Below, piece after piece: positions 26,389 to 33,794 of a stretch of DNA of 33,872 nt; the first letter of the stretch is position 1, and every line of letters begins with the position of its first letter. The position numbers were made by a program, and so were the translations under genes. A model generated the notes under the pieces. That model was given only the letters and a program-made list of their open reading frames with translations, was not told where the DNA came from and did not search any database. Location: contig FR884534.1 in assembly GCA_000435535.1 (NCBI GenBank), forward strand, positions 1 through 33,872, read 5' to 3'. The DNA is from Clostridium sp. CAG:575 (GTDB lineage: Bacteria > Bacillota > Clostridia > TANB77 > CAG-508).

Positions 26389-26627
26389 TGTTAATCTCTT
26401 TCCTTTCTTAAGTTTTAAATTTGTTCTTTTATGAACTAAATTTTAATTTTTTGTTAATTACTTTTTAGTTTTTTATATTATTTTTATATCATATTTTTTT
26501 CTGCAAGTCTTTATACTGATAAGTCAGTATAATAATGAATTCTTTAATTGATATGCTCTAATTTTTGCAACAAAAAAGTTACAGTTCAGTATGAAAACAT
26601 ATAATTAAGTTGGGTCTATAATATAAA
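26389..26627. other. Control region upstream of the fatty-acid operon
   Basis: This non-coding stretch holds the palindrome at 26511-26532 and a weaker half-site like TTCAGTATGAA near 26585-26595. Further to the left I see only AT-rich sequence and a short GTTC/GAAC repeat. A promoter of form TTCATT-18-TATAAA overlaps the palindrome on the minus strand, but it is weak. Confidence 0.5.
26511..26532. promoter_or_regulatory. Palindromic operator of the fatty-acid operon
   Basis: TTATACTGA (26511-26519) and TCAGTATAA (26524-26532) are perfect 9-base arms around TAAG. The shape is typical of TetR/FadR-type operators. It lies about 125 bases before the first gene of the operon and overlaps the best minus-strand -10 candidate. 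The regulator is not identifiable. Confidence 0.6.
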
Positions 26628-26686
26628 AAAAAGCAAATTACTAAATATTGTTTTATTTCTAAAACTCTATTAATAATTTGCTTTTT
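26628..26686 (-). terminator. Terminator after the hypothetical anchored protein
   Basis: AAAAAGCAAATTA (26628-26640) and TAATTTGCTTTTT (26674-26686) are perfect 13-base arms with a 33-base loop and flanking A/T runs, starting 19 bases after the stop codon. The loop is long for a terminator. Confidence 0.65.
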
Positions 26687-26705
26687 CCATATTATATATA
26701 TTTTT

Positions 26706-27404
26706 TTATTGAAATCTTGAAATTAATTCATCATATTTATTTGCTAAAGAATCTTTAGTAAATACTATGTTATCATTTTCTATTGACCATGAATTTCTAT
26801 TTGTACTTAAAAAGTTTATAACATCTTCTGATGTATGTAGCATTTCTATTACATCATTAATTGAATTTTCTACAGTTTTGTCTTCTCCTTCTTTTTTGAT
26901 GTCTCCAATTATTTCATTTTTATATAGATCTGTGTAATAAGAATCTAGTCCTTTATCATTTATATATGACATTGCTTTTTCTTCTGTAAAAAATTCAGCA
27001 TATTTTGTTTTATATTCTTCTAATAGTGCTTTTGTTTTTAATAAATATTCTTTTGTTTGTGTAAAATTTGGTCCATCTTCTTTGTAATTTTCTGCTGTCA
27101 AGCTTTTTGTTATTCTTTCATCTTGTAAAATATCTGCTATTTTTAACATATTATCAAAGCAATCTTTTAAATAGTTTTTATATGCTTTTTCTACAACTTG
27201 ATAATCTTTTTTTGTAGTTGTTCTTTCTAATACTTTATTTACTTCATCTTTATCAACATTTTCTTTGTTTACTAGTTCATCGATATATGCCATCTCTTCT
27301 TTTAATTTGCTTTCTTGTTTCAAGTCTGATACTACCATGAATGCAATAATCGCTACTATTATTGCTACAATAATTCCAATTCCTATAAAAATTTTCTTTT
27401 TCAT
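26706..27404 (-). CDS. Hypothetical membrane-anchored protein
   Basis: I do not recognise this protein. It is 232 residues with a short basic start (MKKK), one hydrophobic helix at about 5-25 that could be a signal anchor, and a charged, mostly helical external part rich in Glu and Lys. No Cys, lipobox, catalytic motif or repeat is visible. A GGGGG-type ribosome site precedes the ATG. It lies between the fatty-acid operon and cotJ with terminators on both sides, so it is its own transcription unit. Confidence 0.65.
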   Translation of the reverse strand: MKKKIFIGIGIIVAIIVAIIAFMVVSDLKQESKLKEEMAYIDELVNKENVDKDEVNKVLERTTTKKDYQVVEKAYKNYLKDCFDNMLKIADILQDERITKSLTAENYKEDGPNFTQTKEYLLKTKALLEEYKTKYAEFFTEEKAMSYINDKGLDSYYTDLYKNEIIGDIKKEGEDKTVENSINDVIEMLHTSEDVINFLSTNRNSWSIENDNIVFTKDSLANKYDELISRFQ

Positions 27405-27596
27405 TTTTTATTTCCCCCTTATTTTTATGGCTTAATCTAGTACGCTTTTTGATTTATACATGTAGATTATGTATTTTTTGTCTGCCTTTATGTATTTTAT
27501 TATAATATACTAAACTTATTTTTGTATAGTATTTTTCTTATTTTTCTATATTCTAATTTTTACAGGCAATATTCAAAATTTTAATAATATATATTT

Positions 27597-27636
27597 AAAA
27601 ATCCCCATCGTACTTGATGTACTTGGGGAATTTTTT
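27597..27636 (-). terminator. Terminator of the cotJ operon
   Basis: AAAAATCCCC (27597-27606) pairs with GGGGAATTTTTT (27625-27636), with an inner GTAC/GTAC pair. It begins at the cotJC stop codon. A strong intrinsic terminator. Confidence 0.88.
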
Positions 27637-28225
27637 ATTTACAGTTATTCATATAAAATTTTTTCTCTGCTAGTTTATCTTGAACTCCTCTTAGAGCTTC
27701 ACCAAATCTTTGGAAGTGAACTACTTCCCTTTCTCTTAAATATCTTAATGGGTCTATTACATCTGGATTATCTCTACATAAATCAATCAATTTCTCATAA
27801 GTTGCACGAGCTTTTTGCTCTGCTGCCAAATCTTCTTGTAAATTTGCAATCGGATCTCCCTTACAAGCTAAGCATGTTGCGTCAAATGGAACTCCAGCTG
27901 CTGATTGTGGATATACGTCAACTCCATGGTCTGTATAATATGGTCCTAATCCTGCTTTTTCTATTTCTTCTATTGATGCTCCTCTTGTTAATTGGTGTAC
28001 TATTGTTCCTACCATTTCTAGATGGGCTAATTCTTCTGTTCCAATATCATTCAATATTGCTTTTGCATTTTGATCAGGCATTCCAAATCTTTGAGATAAA
28101 TATCTTAAAGATGCTGCTAATTCTCCATCAGGTCCACCATATTGTGAAATAATAACTTTTGCAAGTCTTGGATCTGGGCATTTAATATTTATTGGATATT
28201 GTAATGTTTTATTATAAGTCCACAT
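27635..28225 (-). CDS. cotJC: Spore coat protein CotJC (manganese-catalase-like)
   Basis: A spore-coat component with a ferritin-like manganese catalase fold, which may remove peroxide. MWTYNKTLQYP is the typical start, and ELAASLRYLSQR, DIGTEELAHLEMVG, DLAAEQKARATYE and REVVHFQRFGEAL give the Glu/His metal ligands. 196 residues from the ATG at 28225. That ATG overlaps the cotJB stop as TAATG, with GGAGG just before, so it is translationally coupled. The longer open frame to 28252 is the overlap region. It is the third gene of the cotJ operon. Confidence 0.95.
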   Translation of the reverse strand: MWTYNKTLQYPINIKCPDPRLAKVIISQYGGPDGELAASLRYLSQRFGMPDQNAKAILNDIGTEELAHLEMVGTIVHQLTRGASIEEIEKAGLGPYYTDHGVDVYPQSAAGVPFDATCLACKGDPIANLQEDLAAEQKARATYEKLIDLCRDNPDVIDPLRYLREREVVHFQRFGEALRGVQDKLAEKKFYMNNCK

Positions 28226-28578
28226 TAGCACATACCTCCTTCCCAAGGCCATGGTTCTTCAATCCATCTCCATTTATTACATGGGAAATTGATTGTTAAT
28301 GGGCCATATACTTTTTGATATTTATCCTTTAACTCTTTTGCTTCTTTGCAATATTTTCTATGCAAACATAATGCTCTATCATCTTGTGGATGTGTATCCA
28401 AATATAATGCAAGTTCAGTTATTGCAAAATCACAACATCTAATTTGTTGCAACATTTCTTCCTTTGCACAACAATCTATTGTTCTACCTTGACTATTTAT
28501 GATTGTATTTTGTACTATATTTAAATCATTTATATTATTGTCATTGCATCCACAATTTCTATTTTCTTCTATTGACAT
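28225..28578 (-). CDS. cotJB: Spore coat protein CotJB, with Cys-rich N-terminal extension
   Basis: The middle protein of the cotJ operon, of structural role in the coat. The C-terminal part from about residue 42 matches CotJB: MLQQIRCCDFAITELALYLDTHPQDD, KVYGPLTINFP and WRWIEEPWPWEGG. The first 40 residues are extra compared with the usual size near 87 residues and contain NCGC and DCC. In total about 10 Cys occur in 117 residues. AAAGGAGGG lies just before the ATG, inside the end of cotJA, which overlaps by 10 bases. The ribosome site favours this long form over an internal start at the Met in EEMLQQ. Confidence 0.9.
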   Translation of the reverse strand: MSIEENRNCGCNDNNINDLNIVQNTIINSQGRTIDCCAKEEMLQQIRCCDFAITELALYLDTHPQDDRALCLHRKYCKEAKELKDKYQKVYGPLTINFPCNKWRWIEEPWPWEGGMC

Positions 28579-28949
28579 ATATTACAGCCCTCCTTTATCG
28601 AATTTCTTAATGCTATATAATCTATTTCACGCATTGATTGACATGGTTCATATGGACTAACTAATTCTGGGAAAATTGTTCCCATCTTTAATCCTACGCA
28701 TGGTTTAAATGTTTTATCCATATATTGAATTGGCACATAGCTTTGTGCTAACATTGGATATTCTGGAAATACACTATATTCTTCATCAAAACCGCATTCA
28801 CAGCAATCCATGTATTCATTTTGATTGCATTGTGAATACACACTATTTGCTACACTATTACAGCTTTCTTCTATAATATCATTATTTAAATCGCATGAAT
28901 TATTATATTGATTATTCATACAACTGCATTGTCTATTTCTTCCAAACAT
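28569..28949 (-). CDS. cotJA: Spore coat protein CotJA, Cys-rich form
   Basis: The first protein of the cotJ operon. The C-terminal half has SYVPIQYMDKTF and KMGTIFPELVSPYEP, the pattern of the CotJA family. Its first 65 residues are an unusual Asn- and Cys-rich part (CSC, CNSV, DCCECGFDEE). About 12 of 126 residues are Cys, and typical CotJA proteins are near 80 residues and Cys-poor. Such Cys could cross-link coat proteins through disulfides or bind metal. AAGGAGG precedes the ATG. A sporulation-type promoter lies 22 bases upstream. Confidence 0.88.
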   Translation of the reverse strand: MFGRNRQCSCMNNQYNNSCDLNNDIIEESCNSVANSVYSQCNQNEYMDCCECGFDEEYSVFPEYPMLAQSYVPIQYMDKTFKPCVGLKMGTIFPELVSPYEPCQSMREIDYIALRNSIKEGCNICQ

Positions 28950-28970
28950 ATTTGTTTCCTCCTTTATTTA

Positions 28971-29000
28971 CATTATATGAGTTTTTTTGACATTGGTTAC
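28971..29000 (-). promoter_or_regulatory. Sporulation-type (sigma-K-like) promoter of cotJ
   Basis: Minus-strand GTAACC (28995-29000), 15 bases, then CATATAATG (28971-28979). AACC and CATA fit the sigma-K pattern mACm and CATAnnnTA apart from the last base. The same arrangement occurs at 33590-33619. Confidence 0.6.
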
Positions 29001-29057
29001 CCAGCTCTAAAATTTATCAAAAATCAATACTTCAGTTGATTTTTATATAAAATCATG

Positions 29058-29085
29058 TTACAATATTTACATAATTTTTTATAAT
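29058..29085 (+). promoter_or_regulatory. Probable promoter of the two-helix membrane protein
   Basis: TTACAA (29058-29063) and TATAAT (29080-29085) with a 16-base spacer. A perfect hairpin AAAAATCAA-N8-TTGATTTTT lies upstream at 29019-29044, maybe an operator or an old terminator. The leader to 29167 is about 75 bases. Confidence 0.5.
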
Positions 29086-29166
29086 CTCCTATATGCAACT
29101 TGTGGAGTTTAATATATAGTAACTATTAACATTCAAAACAATTATCAATTGACAGGGAGGACAAAA

Positions 29167-29634
29167 ATGAAAGATAAAATTAAACTTTCAAAAAAAGATT
29201 TGGCTTTTATACTGGTCTTTGAACTAATTCTTATTGCTGCACTAACAAGTATAATATTATTATCTATTTACTCAGATAATTTTGGCATACATATCATCAT
29301 AGCTACTCTTTTTGCTCTTTTCTTTATTGGATTTATTGTTCCTAATTTATTAATATCACGTCTTAGAGAATATAATATATTATTAGAAAACAAAAAATTT
29401 GTTTTACAAAAACTTTCTAAAACAGACTTTACTGAAGTTATTCCAATAAAAGATGAGCCAATGCATGAAAACTTTTTGACCAAAGAATTGACTAAACGGG
29501 CAAAATTTTATGCTATAATCATGAGTGATAATACAATAATGATTACACTTCAATTTAATCATGAAAATGATAAAATTTATTATGGTGGTCTTTATGCTGA
29601 AAATTTTATGGAACATTTTAAAATTATTGACTAA
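29167..29634 (+). CDS. Hypothetical two-helix membrane protein
   Basis: I do not recognise this family. The protein is 155 residues with a Lys-rich start, two hydrophobic helices at about 11-33 and 41-62 and a soluble, probably cytoplasmic C-terminal domain (about 70-155) of mixed beta and alpha character. I start it at the ATG at 29167 because GGGAGG lies 7 bases upstream; the frame opens at a TTG (29149). It is alone on the plus strand between the divergent cotJ operon and the convergent pyk gene. Confidence 0.75.
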   Translation: MKDKIKLSKKDLAFILVFELILIAALTSIILLSIYSDNFGIHIIIATLFALFFIGFIVPNLLISRLREYNILLENKKFVLQKLSKTDFTEVIPIKDEPMHENFLTKELTKRAKFYAIIMSDNTIMITLQFNHENDKIYYGGLYAENFMEHFKIID

Positions 29635-29655
29635 ATTTTATTTTTCATTTACATC

Positions 29656-29689
29656 AAAAAAGGTGAACTTGTATGTTCACCTTTTTTTT
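29656..29689. terminator. Bidirectional terminator between the membrane protein and pyk
   Basis: AAAAAAGGTGAAC (29656-29668) and GTTCACCTTTTTT (29675-29687) with a 6-base loop, and a T-run continuing to 29689. It ends transcripts from both sides. Confidence 0.9.
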
Positions 29690-29720
29690 GTTTTGATATC
29701 CTATTTAGTTAATTTTTTAA

Positions 29721-31154
29721 TTAGATTTTTAAAACTCCACCAATAGTTTTACTTTCTTTTCCATTTTCAGTTTTTTTAGCTCCACCAACAACTACTAGTA
29801 AATCACCTTTTTCAAGGATTTCTTTATTTTGTAATTTTTCAATTCCTTTTTCTATAGTAGCTTCTATATTTTCTTCTTTTTCTACATAAACTGGTGTAAC
29901 ATTCCAAGCTAAAGCTAATTGGTTAAATGTTCTTCTATTATCTGTTATTGCTAATATTGGGCATCCAGCTCCCATTCCAGCTAATCTTCTTGCTGATTTT
30001 CCTGTATTTGTATAACATAATATTGCATCTGCTTTGATATTTTTAGCTATTACACATGCTGAATATGAAATATTTGCTTCTAAATCATCTAATTTGATAT
30101 TTTCGCTTTCATCAAATCTTTTCCAGTAATTGATTTCTGGTTCTACTCTATTTGCTATTTTAACCATTGTTTGTACACATTCTACTGGATAATCACCTTG
30201 AGCGCATTCTCCTGATAACATTATTGCACTTGTTCTATCATAAATAGCATTTGCAACGTCACTAGCTTCTGCTCTTGTTGGTAATGGTTGATGTGTCATT
30301 GATTCTAACATTTGTGTAGCTGTAATAGCTGGTTTGCATAGTTCGTTAGATGTTTTAATTATTCTTTTTTGAATTACAGGTGGTTCTGTAAAGTCTGTTT
30401 CTGTTGCCATATCTCCTCTAGCAATCATTTGAGCATCTGCTTCTTTTAATATATCATCTATGTTTGATATACCTTCAACATTTTCAATTTTTGTTATTAT
30501 TTGGATATCTTTTCCACCATTTTCATCTAATACTTTTCTAACTTGTCTAATATCATCTAAGTTTCTTGCAAATGATATTGCAACAAAGTCATAATCATGT
30601 TCACATGCTGTTTTTAAATCAGCTATGTCTTTTTCAGCTAAACCTGGTAATCTAATTACTGTTCCAGGTAAATTCATTGTTTTTCTACTTCCTAATCCAT
30701 TTCCATGAACTACTGTACAAACAATATCTTTTCCTACAACTTCGTCAACTTTTAATTCAATTGCACCATCATCTATTAATATTTTTGTTCCTGTTTCTAC
30801 GTCTTTGTATAATTCTTTGTATGTTACAGAAACTCTTTCTTCATTTCCTTCAATGTCATCATTTACTAATGTAAATTTTTGTCCATCTTTTAATTGAATT
30901 TTTGTATTTTTTCCAGTATATAGCATTCCTGTTCTTATTTCAGGTCCTTTCATATCTAAAAGTAATGCTACTGGTATGTCTAATTCTTTTCTTAGTCTGA
31001 TTATATTTTCAGTTTTTTCTGATTGTTCATCCCAGCTTCCATGTGAATAGTTAACTCTTGTTACATTTAAACCTGCAGCGAATAATTCTTCTAATTTATT
31101 TTCACTTGCTGGTCCTATTGTTCCTACTATTTTTGTTTTTCTTAAATGTTTCAT
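29721..31154 (-). CDS. pyk: Pyruvate kinase
   Basis: It converts phosphoenolpyruvate and ADP to pyruvate and ATP. Family motifs are RKTKIVGTIGPAS near the N-terminus, NYSHG, LLDMKGPEIRTG, ITKIENVEGI and ATQMLESM...PTRAEASDVANAIYD...AIMLSGE. Two places differ from the usual: ARGDMATE where most have ARGDLGVE, and YDRTSA where DGTDA is common, so it belongs to a divergent branch. No extra PEP-utiliser domain is present at 477 residues. GGGAGG lies just before the ATG at 31154; the longer frame to 31211 overlaps the promoter and is not used. A terminator follows downstream. Confidence 0.95.
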   Translation of the reverse strand: MKHLRKTKIVGTIGPASENKLEELFAAGLNVTRVNYSHGSWDEQSEKTENIIRLRKELDIPVALLLDMKGPEIRTGMLYTGKNTKIQLKDGQKFTLVNDDIEGNEERVSVTYKELYKDVETGTKILIDDGAIELKVDEVVGKDIVCTVVHGNGLGSRKTMNLPGTVIRLPGLAEKDIADLKTACEHDYDFVAISFARNLDDIRQVRKVLDENGGKDIQIITKIENVEGISNIDDILKEADAQMIARGDMATETDFTEPPVIQKRIIKTSNELCKPAITATQMLESMTHQPLPTRAEASDVANAIYDRTSAIMLSGECAQGDYPVECVQTMVKIANRVEPEINYWKRFDESENIKLDDLEANISYSACVIAKNIKADAILCYTNTGKSARRLAGMGAGCPILAITDNRRTFNQLALAWNVTPVYVEKEENIEATIEKGIEKLQNKEILEKGDLLVVVGGAKKTENGKESKTIGGVLKI

Positions 31155-31188
31155 TTTTATTCCTCCCTTATTTTTAAAACCGGATTTT

Positions 31189-31218
31189 ATTATATCACAA
31201 ATATCACCCATTTTTCAA
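31189..31218 (-). promoter_or_regulatory. pyk promoter
   Basis: Minus-strand TTGAAA (31213-31218) and TATAAT (31189-31194) with an 18-base spacer, giving a start near 31182 and a leader of about 28 bases. Confidence 0.75.
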
Positions 31219-31305
31219 CACTTTTTTTATTTTTTTATCATTTATATAGATAAAATTATAATACTCATTTTTATTCTTATTTTCTAACAAGAAAAAACTC
31301 TTTCT

Positions 31306-32028
31306 CTATTCTAAAATAATAATCGCATGTACCAGATTTTCATCTCTATCACAAATAAAAACTATATGTTTTCCATCTTCAAAAGTATACCTACATTTAA
31401 CAACATCGCCAAATTTAATTTCTTTCTTATATTGAATTCTAATCTTATCAAAAGGTCTCTGTTCATAAACATTTTGTGGCAAAGCTTCATAAGCTAAATC
31501 TAAATAATATAAATTATGCATATGACCATTTAGGTCAATGTCTCTTCTACATACTTTATATTCCATTTCAGTACTATAACTTTCCGGTACTTTTATTTTA
31601 TCCAATTCATCTTCTTTAAATACTTTTTTATCTTCTAATTCATATTTTTTATAGATTTCATCTGTTATTTTAGTTATTTTTCCTGTTTTAATGTCTATCA
31701 GTACCCATTTTGATGTTCCTATAACACACAAATTATTATCTTCATCATACATTTCGAAATCACGATAAGTATAAATTTTTTTATTAATTCTTCCCCATGT
31801 ATTTACATGTAATAATTGACCATATCTAGGTCTTTTTATTACTTCCACTTTCCAGTCTAATAACACCCAAGATACACCTGTCCTTTTAATATCATTTGGA
31901 CCATAACCTGCCATATCTGAATGATGAGTTCCTATGTTTTCAAATATCTCTAAAATTGCTCTATTTTTTATATAGTTGTCTTTTCCTATATCTTTTAGTT
32001 GCATTTTAAAATCTTCTTTAATAATCAT
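31306..32028 (-). CDS. Acyl-ACP thioesterase (FatA/FatB type)
   Basis: It hydrolyses acyl-ACP to free fatty acid and ends chain growth. The protein has two hot-dog halves: GYGPNDIKRTGVSWVLLDWKV in the first, and RRDIDLNGHMHNLYYLDLAYEALP in the second with the Asn and His of the catalytic network (DLNGHMHN). It has 240 residues, the usual size of bacterial members. AGAAGG lies 6 bases before the ATG, and an internal Met at residue 9 is a weaker choice. It stands between pyk and pgi, not with the fab genes. In anaerobic gut bacteria such enzymes are common but their purpose is poorly understood. Confidence 0.9.
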   Translation of the reverse strand: MIIKEDFKMQLKDIGKDNYIKNRAILEIFENIGTHHSDMAGYGPNDIKRTGVSWVLLDWKVEVIKRPRYGQLLHVNTWGRINKKIYTYRDFEMYDEDNNLCVIGTSKWVLIDIKTGKITKITDEIYKKYELEDKKVFKEDELDKIKVPESYSTEMEYKVCRRDIDLNGHMHNLYYLDLAYEALPQNVYEQRPFDKIRIQYKKEIKFGDVVKCRYTFEDGKHIVFICDRDENLVHAIIILE

Positions 32029-32119
32029 TTTTTGCCTTCTTTCTAATTTTTGACAACAAATTCATACCATTCCACACATTATACTACCTATGTTGTTCAT
32101 ATTTTATTTTCTATAATAA

Positions 32120-32177
32120 GGACTGTCCCTTTTTCCCTTCTAAGAGGGAAAAACAAGGAACGTCCCCTTTTTCCCTC
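32120..32177 (-). terminator. Terminator-like element after pgi with alternative hairpins
   Basis: TTTTTCCCT (32130-32138) and AGGGAAAAA (32145-32153) form one perfect stem. GAGGGAAAAA (32144-32153) and TTTTTCCCTC (32168-32177) form another, mutually exclusive one. The flanking units GGACTGTCCCTTTTTCCC and GGAACGTCCCCTTTTTCCC are near-copies of each other. It ends the pgi transcript and may be a dispersed repeat. Confidence 0.6.
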
Positions 32178-32185
32178 TTTTTATT

Positions 32186-33493
32186 TTAGAATCCTGGCTT
32201 TTTTAGTAGATGGAACATATTTTTTTTATATTCTTCTACTCCTGGTTGATTAAATGGATTTACTCCTAAAATCATTCCTGATATTGCACATGCTTTTTCG
32301 AAAAAATATATTAGTTCTCCTAAATTAACCTCGTCTAATTTGTTCATATGTATTACAATATTTGGCACGTCTCCTGATACATGTGCTTTTATTGTTCCTT
32401 CCATTGCTTTTTTATTTACATAGTCTAATGTTTTTCCTGCTAAATAATTTAATCCATCTAAATTATCTTCGTCTTTTTGTATTGTAATATCTGAATTTGA
32501 ATTTTCTATATTTATTACTGTTTCAAATAAGTTTCTTCTTCCTTGTTGAATATATTGTCCCATAGAATGTAAATCTGTTGTGAAATCTACTCCTGCTGGA
32601 AAAATTCCTTTTTGGTCTTTTCCCTCACTTTCTCCATATAGTTGTTTCCACCATTCTGTGAAATAGTGCATTTTAGGTTCATAATTTACCAAGATTTCTA
32701 TATTTTTATATAATTTATTTAATATGTTTCTTGATACTGCATATTTATAGCATTCATTATATTTTAAATTTGAGTCATTATATCTTTCTTGAGCAATTTG
32801 TGCTCCTTCCATTAACTTGTCAATATCTATTCCACTACATGCAATTGGTAATAATCCAACTGCTGTTAAAACAGAATATCTTCCTCCTACATTATCTGGT
32901 ATAACAAATTTTTCATACCCTTCTTCATCTGCTAAAGTTTTTAAAGCTCCTCTTTTTTTATCTGTTGTTACATAAATTCTACTTCTAGCTTCCTCTATTC
33001 CATATTTATTTTCTAGTATCTCTCTAAAAATTCTAAATGCAATTGCGGGTTCTGTTGTTGTTCCTGATTTTGATATAACATTTATTGAAAAGTCTTTATC
33101 TTCTATAACTTCTAATAATTCATTAATATAATTTGGACTTAAATTATTTCCTACATATAAAACTTGTGGATACTTTCTTTGTTTTTCTGATTTCATATTA
33201 TAGAAAGAACTTGTTAAAGCTTCTATTACTGCTCTTGCTCCTAAATAAGATCCTCCTATTCCAATTACTATTAGAATGTCAGATTCTTTACTTATTTTTT
33301 TAGCAGCTTTTTTTATTCTTGAAAATTCTTTTTTATCATAATTTGTTGGTAATTCTAACCATCCTACAAAGTCTTTTTCATCATTTGCTCTCCTATGTAG
33401 TTCTTTATGTATGTTTTCTACTTGTTCCTTATATTCTAATATCATTTTTTCTGTAATTCCTGAATTTTTTAAATCTAATTTCAAGTTTGCCAT
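32186..33493 (-). CDS. pgi: Glucose-6-phosphate isomerase
   Basis: It interconverts glucose-6-phosphate and fructose-6-phosphate. The sugar-isomerase domain shows [63 protein letters not shown] and the end [14 protein letters not shown]. 435 residues from the ATG at 33493, which follows AGAAGG by 8 bases, typical of the short Firmicutes form. The frame to 33526 reaches into the promoter. It is separated from the downstream thioesterase by a terminator-like element. Confidence 0.97.
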   Translation of the reverse strand: MANLKLDLKNSGITEKMILEYKEQVENIHKELHRRANDEKDFVGWLELPTNYDKKEFSRIKKAAKKISKESDILIVIGIGGSYLGARAVIEALTSSFYNMKSEKQRKYPQVLYVGNNLSPNYINELLEVIEDKDFSINVISKSGTTTEPAIAFRIFREILENKYGIEEARSRIYVTTDKKRGALKTLADEEGYEKFVIPDNVGGRYSVLTAVGLLPIACSGIDIDKLMEGAQIAQERYNDSNLKYNECYKYAVSRNILNKLYKNIEILVNYEPKMHYFTEWWKQLYGESEGKDQKGIFPAGVDFTTDLHSMGQYIQQGRRNLFETVINIENSNSDITIQKDEDNLDGLNYLAGKTLDYVNKKAMEGTIKAHVSGDVPNIVIHMNKLDEVNLGELIYFFEKACAISGMILGVNPFNQPGVEEYKKNMFHLLKKPGF

Positions 33494-33524
33494 ATAACAT
33501 ACCTTCTTTCGTTTATTTTTGTTC

Positions 33525-33553
33525 ATTATATATAAAATTAGTTGTTAATTCAA
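33525..33553 (-). promoter_or_regulatory. pgi promoter
   Basis: Minus-strand TTGAAT (33548-33553) and TATAAT (33525-33530) with a 17-base spacer, giving a short leader of about 25 bases. Confidence 0.78.
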
Positions 33554-33589
33554 GCTTTTTTATATAAGTTAAAATATTTTTAAAATTCT

Positions 33590-33619
33590 GTAACCAATTT
33601 TCTACTTTTTCATAATATG
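33590..33619 (+). promoter_or_regulatory. Sporulation-type (sigma-K-like) promoter of the Cys/Gly-rich small protein
   Basis: GTAACC (33590-33595), 15 bases, then CATAATATG (33611-33619). It has the same -35, the same AAT directly after it and the same spacing as the cotJ promoter, with a -10 that differs only in the middle. Confidence 0.6.
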
Positions 33620-33677
33620 TATTATACAAAGGATCAAACAAAAAGAAGATATTTCTTTCCGAAAGGGGGTCTAGACT

Positions 33678-33794
33678 ATGCCAGAAAACAGAGGATGTGG
33701 TGGTTTCGGATTTGGTGATGACTGCTGCTGGATTATCATTCTTATATTATTAATTTGCTGCTGTTGTGGTGGTGGCAGAGGAGGATGTTGCTAA
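33678..33794 (+). CDS. 38-residue Cys/Gly-rich hydrophobic small protein, probable spore protein
   Basis: This gene is too short for usual gene calling. It has 38 residues: MPENRGCGGFGFGDD, then CCW, a hydrophobic run IIILILLI at about 19-26, CCCC, and GGGRGGCC. Nine residues are Cys and ten are Gly. AAAGGGGG lies 8 bases before the ATG. The layout of Gly-rich start and hydrophobic core recalls YjcZ-type small sporulation proteins, but Cys replaces the usual residues and no family is certain. It follows a promoter like that of cotJ, which also encodes Cys-rich coat proteins. Downstream (33795-33872) nothing further is seen. Confidence 0.7.
   Translation: MPENRGCGGFGFGDDCCWIIILILLICCCCGGGRGGCC

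Noticed and set aside
27507..27532. ATACTA-N14-TAGTAT repeat upstream of the hypothetical anchored protein, similar to one before the TetR gene
   Set aside because: Arms of 6 bases in AT-rich DNA with a different spacing; too weak to claim a shared operator.
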